Below the pieces are notes generated by a model. That model did no database searches and had not been told where the DNA came from. It saw only the letters and a program-made list of their open reading frames with translations. This document shows positions 1 to 5,449 of a stretch of DNA of 13,037 nucleotides, piece after piece; within the stretch, counting starts at the first letter, position 1; each line of letters starts with the position of its first letter. Source of the stretch: Oscillospiraceae bacterium (lineage in GTDB: Bacteria > Bacillota > Clostridia > UMGS1883). The DNA lies in assembly GCA_015069065.1 (NCBI GenBank), contig SVJI01000023.1, positions 1 to 13,037 on the forward strand, read 5' to 3'. A program made the translations under genes and the position numbers.

Positions 1-117
1 AACTCAGGAGCTACAGCATTCTGTTTCACTTTAACGACTCACACCGACCGCCGTCTCTCTCAAAAGCTCCGCAGACGCACTCTCCATCACTGTTTTTAGG
101 TATTAAATTCAACTAAC
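1..117 (-). promoter_or_regulatory. T-box leader, 5' part (stem I), cut by window edge
   Basis: Read on the minus strand from about 117 down to 1, the RNA has features of T-box stem I. An AGAGAG motif (55-60) is followed by GGTCGGTG (42-49) and TGAG, closed by a short helix (ACGGC with GTCGT). Then come GTGAA, GAATGC and CCTGAGTT near the edge. GGAG (82-85 on the opposite strand) can pair with CUCC (7-10) as a basal helix. By family knowledge this stem reads a tRNA anticodon and controls an aminoacyl-tRNA synthetase or an amino-acid gene. A possible specifier is UGC (Cys) after GAA at 16-21, but this is only a guess. The antiterminator, terminator and regulated gene lie outside the window to the left. 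Confidence 0.62.
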
Positions 118-123
118 GTGTAT

Positions 124-152
124 ATATTAACATATAAAGCAAGCCTTGTCAA
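124..152 (-). promoter_or_regulatory. Sigma-A-type promoter for the leftward T-box transcript
   Basis: On the minus strand, TTGACA (147-152) and TAATAT (124-129) are separated by 17 nt. This puts the start near 116-117, just before the stem I-like sequence. The -35 is a perfect consensus match. It is divergent from the promoter at 180-208. Confidence 0.72.
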
Positions 153-179
153 CTATTTATTTGAATTTCATATTGATAA

Positions 180-208
180 TTGACACAATTCGACATTTAT
201 GGTATAAA
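180..208 (+). promoter_or_regulatory. Sigma-A-type promoter for the secreted peptidase gene
   Basis: TTGACA (180-185) and TATAAA (203-208) are separated by exactly 17 nt. The start would fall near 215, giving a leader of about 40 nt before the ATG at 255. The AGAAAGG Shine-Dalgarno-like sequence (234-240) is 14 nt from the ATG, which is long. Confidence 0.68.
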
Positions 209-254
209 TATAATATACAGTATAATAACTTATAGAAAGGTTGCGTAACGAATT

Positions 255-1307
255 ATGAAGAAACTATGCGCACTTTTCATAGCTGTGATAATCGCAGCGA
301 CAAATATTGTTTCTTACTCCTACGAGGATACCTCTGTAAACCTGCTTGTTAACGGCAATAAGGTATCTTTCCTTTTTGCGCCTGTTATACGTGACGGTGT
401 CACATACGTTGATGTGAAAACTCTTTCAGCAAAGCTCGGGTTAAGCTATAAGTCCTATGACGCACCAAACAGTATCGTGATAAGTAATTCCCGTGTATCT
501 ATGTGTATTATCCCTGGGGAAAGCATTGCAACTGTTGCAGACCTGACAGGAAAAAGCGATAACGAGTTTTTCTATAAATTTCTTACAGCAGCACCCATCT
601 ATATTGGAAAACATCTGGCAGTTGCAGCGCGTGATATTTCTTCTGTGTTTGGCTACGCACTGACTCATAACAAAGAAACCAACACAGTTTATTTTGGTTA
701 TGCACCGCAGATGATTTCTGATGCTACCCGTGAAAACATACATCAGCGTGCCTATTATTTTCAAAATCAGGAGGAATTCTCCCTCCCATCGTATGGCAGC
801 GGATACTGCTGGGCATGTTCGTACGCCATGCTGCTGACAAATATTACAGGGACAAGGATAACTCCCTCTGATGTTGCAGCCATAAATCTTACCAAAGGCA
901 CCAGTGGGGCATACTGTTATCACAACGAGATAGTGTCAGCGTTTAATGTTAAATTTGTTTCTGCGCTTTCTTTGGACAGCCCCTATTACGCAGGACGCGC
1001 AGACGCATCTGGAGGAACCTACATAAATAATCCATATAAAGATGACTCTGTTGTCCGCGCTGCACTAAAAGAAGCTTTGGATATGCATCCTGCAGGAATA
1101 ATGGTTCGTTATGCTGATTTTCCGCACACTATGCTTGCTGTAGCTTATGAGGGAGATATAATCTTATTTAACGACCCTGCTCCGTCGGGGTCAGGAACCT
1201 ATTCAAACACGGGACACTACCAAGGAGTTCCTTTCTCGGAAACCTGTGTTGCAAAAAAAGGATTCTCCCTTTCTGATGTCACGTTTATACAGGCTATCTC
1301 TTATTAA
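255..1307 (+). CDS. Secreted stalk-domain protein with papain/C39-like cysteine peptidase domain
   Basis: This 350-residue protein is predicted to be exported. Residues 1-22 are a basic start plus a hydrophobic stretch, a signal peptide without a clear lipobox. Residues 28-150 resemble the copper amine oxidase N-terminal (stalk) domain common on clostridial surface proteins: beta-rich repeats with 'VNGNKV', 'DGVTYVDVK' and 'HLAVAARDIS'. Residues 165-350 look like a papain-fold or C39-type peptidase. Cys185 in 'GYCWACSYAML' aligns with the papain nucleophile CWAF; His291 ('PHTMLAVAYEGD') and Asn306/Asp307 ('LFNDPAPSG') are the likely partners. By inference it is an extracellular or wall-associated protease. 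It has its own promoter and is apparently monocistronic. The substrate is unknown, and a non-catalytic or amidase role cannot be excluded. The gene is divergent from the T-box transcript. Confidence 0.75.
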   Translation: MKKLCALFIAVIIAATNIVSYSYEDTSVNLLVNGNKVSFLFAPVIRDGVTYVDVKTLSAKLGLSYKSYDAPNSIVISNSRVSMCIIPGESIATVADLTGKSDNEFFYKFLTAAPIYIGKHLAVAARDISSVFGYALTHNKETNTVYFGYAPQMISDATRENIHQRAYYFQNQEEFSLPSYGSGYCWACSYAMLLTNITGTRITPSDVAAINLTKGTSGAYCYHNEIVSAFNVKFVSALSLDSPYYAGRADASGGTYINNPYKDDSVVRAALKEALDMHPAGIMVRYADFPHTMLAVAYEGDIILFNDPAPSGSGTYSNTGHYQGVPFSETCVAKKGFSLSDVTFIQAISY

Positions 1308-1334
1308 AAATTTTAAGTTTTTTTAAAAAAAATA

Positions 1335-1363
1335 TGTACATCTGAAATAAGATGTGGTAGAAT
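1335..1363 (+). promoter_or_regulatory. Probable promoter for purC, extended -10
   Basis: TAGAAT (1358-1363) is preceded by TG one base upstream (1355-1356), which is an extended -10. TGTACA (1335-1340) lies 17 nt upstream as a four-of-six -35. The start would be near 1370, only about 25 nt before the purC ATG, so no riboswitch or PurR-type leader fits between promoter and gene. Confidence 0.5.
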
Positions 1364-1395
1364 AAGTTCATCTGTAAAAGTAAGGAGTTTTTGAT

Positions 1396-2079
1396 ATGGA
1401 AAAATTGTACCAAGGAAAAACAAAGGACGTTTATAAGCTTGACAATGGTAATGTAATGCTCAAGTTTAAGGATGACTGTACAGGTAAAGACGGCGTTTTC
1501 GATCCTGGTGAAAATTCAGTTGGTCTTACTATTGAGGGTATCGGCAAAGCAAATCTTGAAACCTCTATTCACTATTTCGAATTACTTAAGAAGGCAGGCA
1601 TTAAGACACACTATGTAGGAGCTAATCTTGATGATGCTACTATGGAAGTTCTTCCGGCTACTGTTTTTGGTCACGGGCTTGAAGTTATCTGCAGACTTGT
1701 AGCAACAGGCAGCTTTATTCGCAGATATGGTGAATATATTGAGGATGGTACTGTTCTTGAAGGTGGCTACGTTGAATGTACATTTAAAAACGATGAAAAA
1801 GGCGATCCCCTTGTTACAGGAGAAGGTCTTGCTGCACTTGGTGTTATGACTCCTGAAATGTTCGAAAGCATGAAAGAGCAGACACTCGCTATTACAAAGA
1901 TCGTTGCTGATGACCTTAAGTCAATCGGCCTTGATTTGTGGGATATTAAGTTTGAGTTTGGTTATAACAACAATGAAGTTATCCTTATCGATGAGATTGC
2001 TTCCGGAAACATGCGTGTTTACAAGGACGGAAAGATAGTTGATCCTGTTGAGCTTACAAAGCTTATCAACAACAGATAA
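1396..2079 (+). CDS. purC: Phosphoribosylaminoimidazole-succinocarboxamide synthase (SAICAR synthase)
   Basis: The enzyme joins CAIR and L-aspartate with ATP to form SAICAR in de novo purine synthesis, in the cytoplasm. The 227-residue product opens with the family's glycine-rich 'LYQGKTKDVY' ATP site (4-13). It then has 'MLKFKDD' (21-27), a 'GSFIRRYGEY' stretch matching the family's 'GSLVRRLG', 'DIKFEFG' and a 'LIDEIASGNMRVYKDG' end. The last part differs from the usual 'DEISPDxxRLWD' of B. subtilis and E. coli. I recall the 'GNMRVYKDG' form from clostridial proteins, so this looks like a recognised clade rather than a broken gene. The ATG at 1396 has AAGGAG (1382-1387) 8 nt upstream. No other pur gene is in the window, so it stands alone, and a strong terminator follows. 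Confidence 0.9.
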   Translation: MEKLYQGKTKDVYKLDNGNVMLKFKDDCTGKDGVFDPGENSVGLTIEGIGKANLETSIHYFELLKKAGIKTHYVGANLDDATMEVLPATVFGHGLEVICRLVATGSFIRRYGEYIEDGTVLEGGYVECTFKNDEKGDPLVTGEGLAALGVMTPEMFESMKEQTLAITKIVADDLKSIGLDLWDIKFEFGYNNNEVILIDEIASGNMRVYKDGKIVDPVELTKLINNR

Positions 2080-2095
2080 ATAATTCAAATAGAGT

Positions 2096-2134
2096 AAAAA
2101 ATGACGTTGCACAAAAATGCAACGTCATTTTTTT
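2096..2134. terminator. Bidirectional intrinsic terminator between purC and UPF0210 gene
   Basis: A perfect 11-bp stem (2101-2111 with 2118-2128, ATGACGTTGCA and its complement) surrounds the loop CAAAAA. It is flanked by A5 on the left and T6 on the right, so both strands give a hairpin with a U tract. It ends purC on the plus strand and the UPF0237-UPF0210 operon on the minus strand. Confidence 0.92.
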
Positions 2135-2144
2135 ACTGTAACTT

Positions 2145-3497
2145 TTAATTTTTTAAGCTATGCATTGGTGCAGGAATTCTGCCGCCTCTGTTTATAAAGT
2201 CTGCACATCCAAACTTACTAACCGGCATTACAGGACCATATCCAAGAAGTCCGCCGAACTCTACAACGTCACCAACTTTTTTGCCCGGTGCAGGAATAAT
2301 TCTGAGTGCAGTTGTCTTTGTATTAACAACTCCGATTGCAACTTCATCCGCTAATATTCCCGAAATGGTCTCTGCACTTGTATCACCGGGGACTACAACC
2401 ATATCAATACCAACAGAGCATACACAGGTCATAGCCTCAAGCTTTTCAAGAGAGAGCGCACCGCATTTCACGGCATCTATCATTCCGGCATCCTCGCTCA
2501 CAGGAATAAAGGCTCCGCTGAGTCCACCAACATATGACGATGCCATTACCCCACCTTTTTTAACAGCATCATTTAACAGTGCAAGCGCCGCCGTAGTTCC
2601 GGGTGCACCGCATTTTTCAACACCCATTTCCTCTAATATATGCGCTACACTGTCGCCTATCGCAGGAGTGGGTGCTAATGATAAATCTACAATGCCAAAT
2701 TGTGCATTGAGTCTGTTTGCAGCTTCGGATGCCACAAGCTGACCCATACGAGTAATCTTAAACGCTGTTTTCTTAATTGTGTCAGCTACAACACCAAAAT
2801 CCTCCCCTTTTACCTTTTCAAGGGCTTTCTTTACAACGCCAGGGCCGCTGACACCAACATTTATCACACATTCTCCCTCGCCTGTTCCGTGGAAAGCACC
2901 TGCCATAAAAGGATTATCCTCTACTGCATTGGCAAAAACCACCAGCTTTGCACAACCAAAGCCATCGTGTTCTGCAGATAATTGTGCGGTTTTTTTAATT
3001 ATTCTTCCCATATGTGCTACTGCATCCATGGAAATACCTGCCTTAGTAGAACCTACATTCACACTCGAACAGATTCTATTAGTGGTACAAAGTGCTTCGG
3101 GGATTGTTTCAATAAATTCATACTCTCCCTTGGTATAACCCTTTTGTACCAACGCAGAATATCCTCCGATAAAGTTAACTCCTGTGGTATCTGCCGCACG
3201 GTCAAGTGCCCTTGCAAATTTAACATAATCTCCGCACGCAGAACCAACAATTGAAATCGGGGTAACGGAGATACGCTTGTTAATAATCGGTATTCCATAC
3301 TCCCTTTCCAGTTGTTCTCCCACAGGAACAAGTTTTTCTGCAAGACGAGTTACCTTATCGTAAACTTTATTCGCTGCTACATCTGCATCCTGACCTATAC
3401 AATCAAGCAATGAAATTCCCATTGTAATTGTACGTATATCAAGATGCTCGTTATCTATCATATTAATAGTTTCCATTATTTCAAAAGGGTTTATCAT
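2145..3497 (-). CDS. UPF0210 (DUF711, PFL-like) family protein
   Basis: I recognise the 450-residue product as a member of the UPF0210/DUF711 family (COG2848), which is widespread in Firmicutes and of unknown function. Family knowledge is that a streptococcal member has a pyruvate-formate-lyase-like fold; I recall this rather than see it. Visible landmarks are 'MINPFEIMETI' at the start, 'RICSSVNVGSTKAG' (141-154), 'HGTGEGECVINVGVSGPG' (203-220), 'MGVEKCGAPGTTAALALLND' (291-310) and 'CVCSVGIDMVVVPGDT' (358-373). No signal peptide or membrane segment is seen. I chose the ATG at 3497, because family members begin at 'MINPFE' and GGAAAGGAA lies upstream; an in-frame GTG at 3521 would add eight residues. 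It sits 27 nt after the ACT-domain gene, in the conserved pairing UPF0237-UPF0210. The ACT partner suggests ligand-controlled metabolism, but no reaction can be assigned. Confidence 0.88.
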   Translation of the reverse strand: MINPFEIMETINMIDNEHLDIRTITMGISLLDCIGQDADVAANKVYDKVTRLAEKLVPVGEQLEREYGIPIINKRISVTPISIVGSACGDYVKFARALDRAADTTGVNFIGGYSALVQKGYTKGEYEFIETIPEALCTTNRICSSVNVGSTKAGISMDAVAHMGRIIKKTAQLSAEHDGFGCAKLVVFANAVEDNPFMAGAFHGTGEGECVINVGVSGPGVVKKALEKVKGEDFGVVADTIKKTAFKITRMGQLVASEAANRLNAQFGIVDLSLAPTPAIGDSVAHILEEMGVEKCGAPGTTAALALLNDAVKKGGVMASSYVGGLSGAFIPVSEDAGMIDAVKCGALSLEKLEAMTCVCSVGIDMVVVPGDTSAETISGILADEVAIGVVNTKTTALRIIPAPGKKVGDVVEFGGLLGYGPVMPVSKFGCADFINRGGRIPAPMHSLKN

Positions 3498-3524
3498 TTT
3501 ATGCTGTTCCTTTCCTGCCACAAA

Positions 3525-3794
3525 TTATATCCTGTGCATCGAATCAAAAACTTTTTTATGCCTTACATGTATTTTTTGTCCTAATTCCTCACCGAGCGTT
3601 TTAAGCTGTGAAGCGGCTTTTGAAAAAGACACTTTGGAATTAGACATATCCACAACCATAACCATTAAAAATTGTTCATCATAAGTAGTCTGGGTAATAT
3701 CGATAATGTTGATTTCATTTTCTGCAAGAAGCGCGCTGACTCTTGCAATAATACCGACACTGTCCCTGCCTATAACTGTAATTACAGATTTCAA
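3525..3794 (-). CDS. UPF0237 ACT domain protein
   Basis: The 89-residue protein is a single ACT domain. It starts '(M)KSVITVIGRDSVGIIARVSALLAENEINIIDITQT', the beta-alpha-beta core seen in UPF0237 (COG3830) and in the ACT modules of amino-acid-responsive regulators. It ends 'KKVFDSMHRI', typical of this family. ACT domains usually bind small ligands, often amino acids, as dimers; the ligand here is unknown. The start is a TTG at 3794, with AAGGAGG (3802-3808) 7 nt upstream; this gives the usual family length of about 89 residues. A longer frame from a GTG at 3824 lacks a Shine-Dalgarno site. It is co-transcribed with the UPF0210 gene 27 nt downstream, and probably forms a functional pair with it. 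Confidence 0.87.
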   Translation of the reverse strand: MKSVITVIGRDSVGIIARVSALLAENEINIIDITQTTYDEQFLMVMVVDMSNSKVSFSKAASQLKTLGEELGQKIHVRHKKVFDSMHRI

Positions 3795-3801
3795 AACGAT
3801 T

Positions 3802-3808
3802 CCTCCTT
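3802..3808 (-). promoter_or_regulatory. Shine-Dalgarno site that sets a TTG start
   Basis: AAGGAGG on the minus strand ends 7 nt before the TTG at 3794-3792. No ATG or GTG lies at a suitable distance, so this site decides the UPF0237 start. Confidence 0.75.
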
Positions 3809-3827
3809 GGCGATTTCCAACCACAAC

Positions 3828-3861
3828 AAAGCCATGCGGCGTATAGTAACTGCATGGCTTT
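3828..3861 (-). terminator. Hairpin between abrB-like gene and UPF0237 gene
   Basis: A perfect 10-bp stem, AAAGCCATGC (3828-3837) with GCATGGCTTT (3852-3861), encloses a 14-nt loop. It begins 9 nt after the abrB-like stop. On the minus strand the run after the stem is GTTGTGG, a weak U tract, so this may be a leaky terminator or a processing hairpin that lowers expression of the downstream ACT/UPF0210 pair. I see no good promoter between it and the TTG at 3794, which favours some read-through. Confidence 0.5.
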
Positions 3862-3870
3862 AACTTTTAG

Positions 3871-4119
3871 TTAAACAGTCTTTCTTTTAATTTCATCAAT
3901 ACATTTTCCGCAGATATTTTTCTCGCTATAAATAAAGATATTTTCTTTAGCACCACAAAATATACAGGAAGGGTTGTACTTTCGTAGTACAATACTTTCT
4001 CCGTCAACGTATATTTCCAGAGGATCGCGTTCAGAAATATCAAGTGTTCTGCGCAACTCGATAGGTAAAACTATTCTCCCAAGCTCATCAACCTTACGTA
4101 CAATACCTGTAGCTTTCAT
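3871..4119 (-). CDS. AbrB/SpoVT-family transcriptional regulator with CxxC...CxxC tail
   Basis: The 82-residue DNA-binding protein has an N-terminal swapped-hairpin AbrB domain, residues 1-48: 'MKATGIVRKVDELGRIVLPIELRR' continuing to 'DPLEIYVDGESIVLRKY'. This is very like B. subtilis AbrB and Abh, transition-state regulators that bind AT-rich DNA as multimers. The C-terminal half differs from B. subtilis AbrB. It holds Cys52, Cys55, Cys70 and Cys73 in 'CIFCG...ICGKC', a likely zinc-ribbon-like or dimerisation element. The ATG at 4119 has GGAGG (4128-4132) 8 nt upstream; a TTG just before it is not needed. It has its own promoter (4153-4181) and diverges from the carboxypeptidase gene. Targets cannot be read from sequence, but control of stationary-phase and sporulation genes is the family's usual role. 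Confidence 0.88.
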   Translation of the reverse strand: MKATGIVRKVDELGRIVLPIELRRTLDISERDPLEIYVDGESIVLRKYNPSCIFCGAKENIFIYSEKNICGKCIDEIKRKTV

Positions 4120-4152
4120 CAAGATTTCCTCCTCTGCATTTAGCTTATATAT

Positions 4153-4181
4153 AATATAACAAAATTTTACCTACAGGTCAA
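4153..4181 (-). promoter_or_regulatory. Sigma-A-type promoter for the abrB-like gene
   Basis: On the minus strand TTGACC (4176-4181) and TATATT (4153-4158) are 17 nt apart. The start is near 4146, giving a leader of about 27 nt. The surrounding AT-rich DNA would suit AbrB autoregulation, but that is inference. Confidence 0.65.
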
Positions 4182-4211
4182 CAGATATTACATTAAAATT
4201 TAAATTAAAAG

Positions 4212-4240
4212 TAATAATTCTAATTTTTGAAACATATCCT
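4212..4240 (+). promoter_or_regulatory. Possible sporulation (sigma-E/G-like) promoter for dacF
   Basis: TAATAAT (4212-4218), a 14-nt spacer and CATATCCT (4233-4240) resemble the sigma-E layout (kmATAtT, about 14 nt, CATACAnT). The expected start near 4247 leaves room for the GAGGAG site at 4261-4266. I see no good sigma-A pair in the gap. The match is partial in an AT-rich stretch, so confidence is low. Confidence 0.35.
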
Positions 4241-4275
4241 CTTATATAAAAACAAATAATGAGGAGCTGTGGAAT

Positions 4276-5421
4276 ATGAGGAAATTTTTGGCTGCTATGA
4301 CTGCTGCGGCTTATCTTCTTTTAATACAAACATCTGCTTTTGCCGCCGAGTACATTCCCGGTGTTAATGTAAAATCAATGCTTTTAATGGAAGCTTCAAG
4401 CGGTAAAATTCTATATGAAAATAACTCCCACGAATCTTTGCCACCGGCGAGTGTTACGAAGATAATGACCATGCTTTTAATTTGTGAAGCATTAGAAAGG
4501 AAAGAAATTACTCTCGATACGCAAATCACAGCAAGCGAACGTGCCAAAAGTATGGGCGGAAGCACAATATTTCTCAATACAAACGAGGTTATGAGTCTGA
4601 ATGATTTACTCAAAGGTATCGCAGTTGCCAGTGCAAACGATGCCTGTGTCGCAGTTGCAGAGCATATGTGCGGAAGTGTCGAGGCATTTGTAGATGTTAT
4701 GAATACACGCGCGAAGGAGCTTGGGATGAAAGACACAAATTTTGTAAATTGTAATGGGCTTGATGCTGAAAATCATCATACAAGTGCGTATGATATAGCT
4801 ATAATGAGCAGGGAACTTCTGAAACACAAAATGATTGAAAAATATACTACTATATGGATGGACTCTTTGCGGAACGGTCAGTTCCAGTTGGCAAACACAA
4901 ATAAGCTCATACGGTTTTACAAAGGCGCCAACGGTCTTAAAACAGGCTCTACCAATAACGCAGGATGCTGCATAAGTGCAACCGCAAAAAGGGATGGCAT
5001 GCAGCTTATAGCCGTTGTAATGGGAGCATCGACAAGCAAGGAACGTTTCAATGCGGCGAGTGAAATGTTAAATTACGGATTTTCCAACTTCACAGTAAGT
5101 ACCTACGGAGAAAAAAATTCAGAGGTGTGTGAAGTACCTGTCCTTTACGGTACAGAAAAACACATTATAGCACGTTCACAGAACAATACCTCTGTAGTAA
5201 TCGGAAAAGCTGATAAGGAGAATTTAAAAACACACCTTAACATCCCTAAAGAAGTTAAAGCCCCAATTAAAAAAGGTGATATTATTGGAGAAATGGTCGT
5301 AACACTCAATGGAGAAACTTTAGCAAAAACAAATTTAATATGTGACAGGACTGTAAAGAAAAAGAATGCTGCAGATTATTTCATATATCTTTTTAAAGGA
5401 ATGTTAACATATAAAAAGTGA
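4276..5421 (+). CDS. dacF: D-alanyl-D-alanine carboxypeptidase (DacF/PBP5 type)
   Basis: This penicillin-binding protein (381 residues) removes the terminal D-Ala from peptidoglycan pentapeptides outside the membrane. It has a signal peptide ending near 'AFA-AEY' (cleavage about residue 23-24). The three serine-peptidase S11 motifs are all present: S59-V-T-K62, S119-A-N121 and K222-T-G224. A beta-rich PBP5 C-terminal domain covers about 275-355. A final stretch, 'YFIYLFKGML', looks amphipathic and may anchor the protein to the membrane. GAGGAG (4261-4266) is 9 nt before the ATG. The gene diverges from the abrB-like gene and converges on malQ, sharing a terminator hairpin that includes its last codons. 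DacF, DacB and DacA paralogues are hard to separate by eye; the symbol is used for the spore-former family in general. Confidence 0.88.
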   Translation: MRKFLAAMTAAAYLLLIQTSAFAAEYIPGVNVKSMLLMEASSGKILYENNSHESLPPASVTKIMTMLLICEALERKEITLDTQITASERAKSMGGSTIFLNTNEVMSLNDLLKGIAVASANDACVAVAEHMCGSVEAFVDVMNTRAKELGMKDTNFVNCNGLDAENHHTSAYDIAIMSRELLKHKMIEKYTTIWMDSLRNGQFQLANTNKLIRFYKGANGLKTGSTNNAGCCISATAKRDGMQLIAVVMGASTSKERFNAASEMLNYGFSNFTVSTYGEKNSEVCEVPVLYGTEKHIIARSQNNTSVVIGKADKENLKTHLNIPKEVKAPIKKGDIIGEMVVTLNGETLAKTNLICDRTVKKKNAADYFIYLFKGMLTYKK

Positions 5422-5449
5422 CGGTAATCCGTCACTTTTTATATGTTAA
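5404..5449. terminator. Bidirectional terminator overlapping the 3' ends of dacF and malQ
   Basis: A 21-bp perfect inverted repeat (5404-5424 with 5429-5449) has a 4-nt TAAT loop and a T5 run within the right arm on either strand. It contains the stop codons and final codons of both convergent genes: dacF ends at 5421 and malQ at 5432. It ends both dacF and the mal operon. Confidence 0.9.

Noticed and set aside
441..923. Cysteine-rich 160-codon frame on the minus strand
   Set aside because: It is antisense to the secreted peptidase gene and has no family-like sequence or ribosome-binding site.
1302..1333. AT-only palindrome after the secreted peptidase gene as a terminator
   Set aside because: The arms are only A and T with no GC stem, too weak to call an intrinsic terminator.
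1396..2079. purC as a decayed or inactive copy because its C-terminal motif is unusual
   Set aside because: The frame is intact, the ATP-binding motif and core are kept, and the GNMRVYKDG-type end looks like a known clostridial form.
2281..2742. 153-codon plus-strand frame inside the UPF0210 gene
   Set aside because: It is a shadow frame opposite a well-supported family member; its serine-, threonine- and proline-rich composition comes from the reverse reading.
3498..3521. GTG start at 3521 for the UPF0210 gene
   Set aside because: The sequence between holds the GGAAAGGAA ribosome-binding site for the ATG at 3497, and family members begin at MINPFE.
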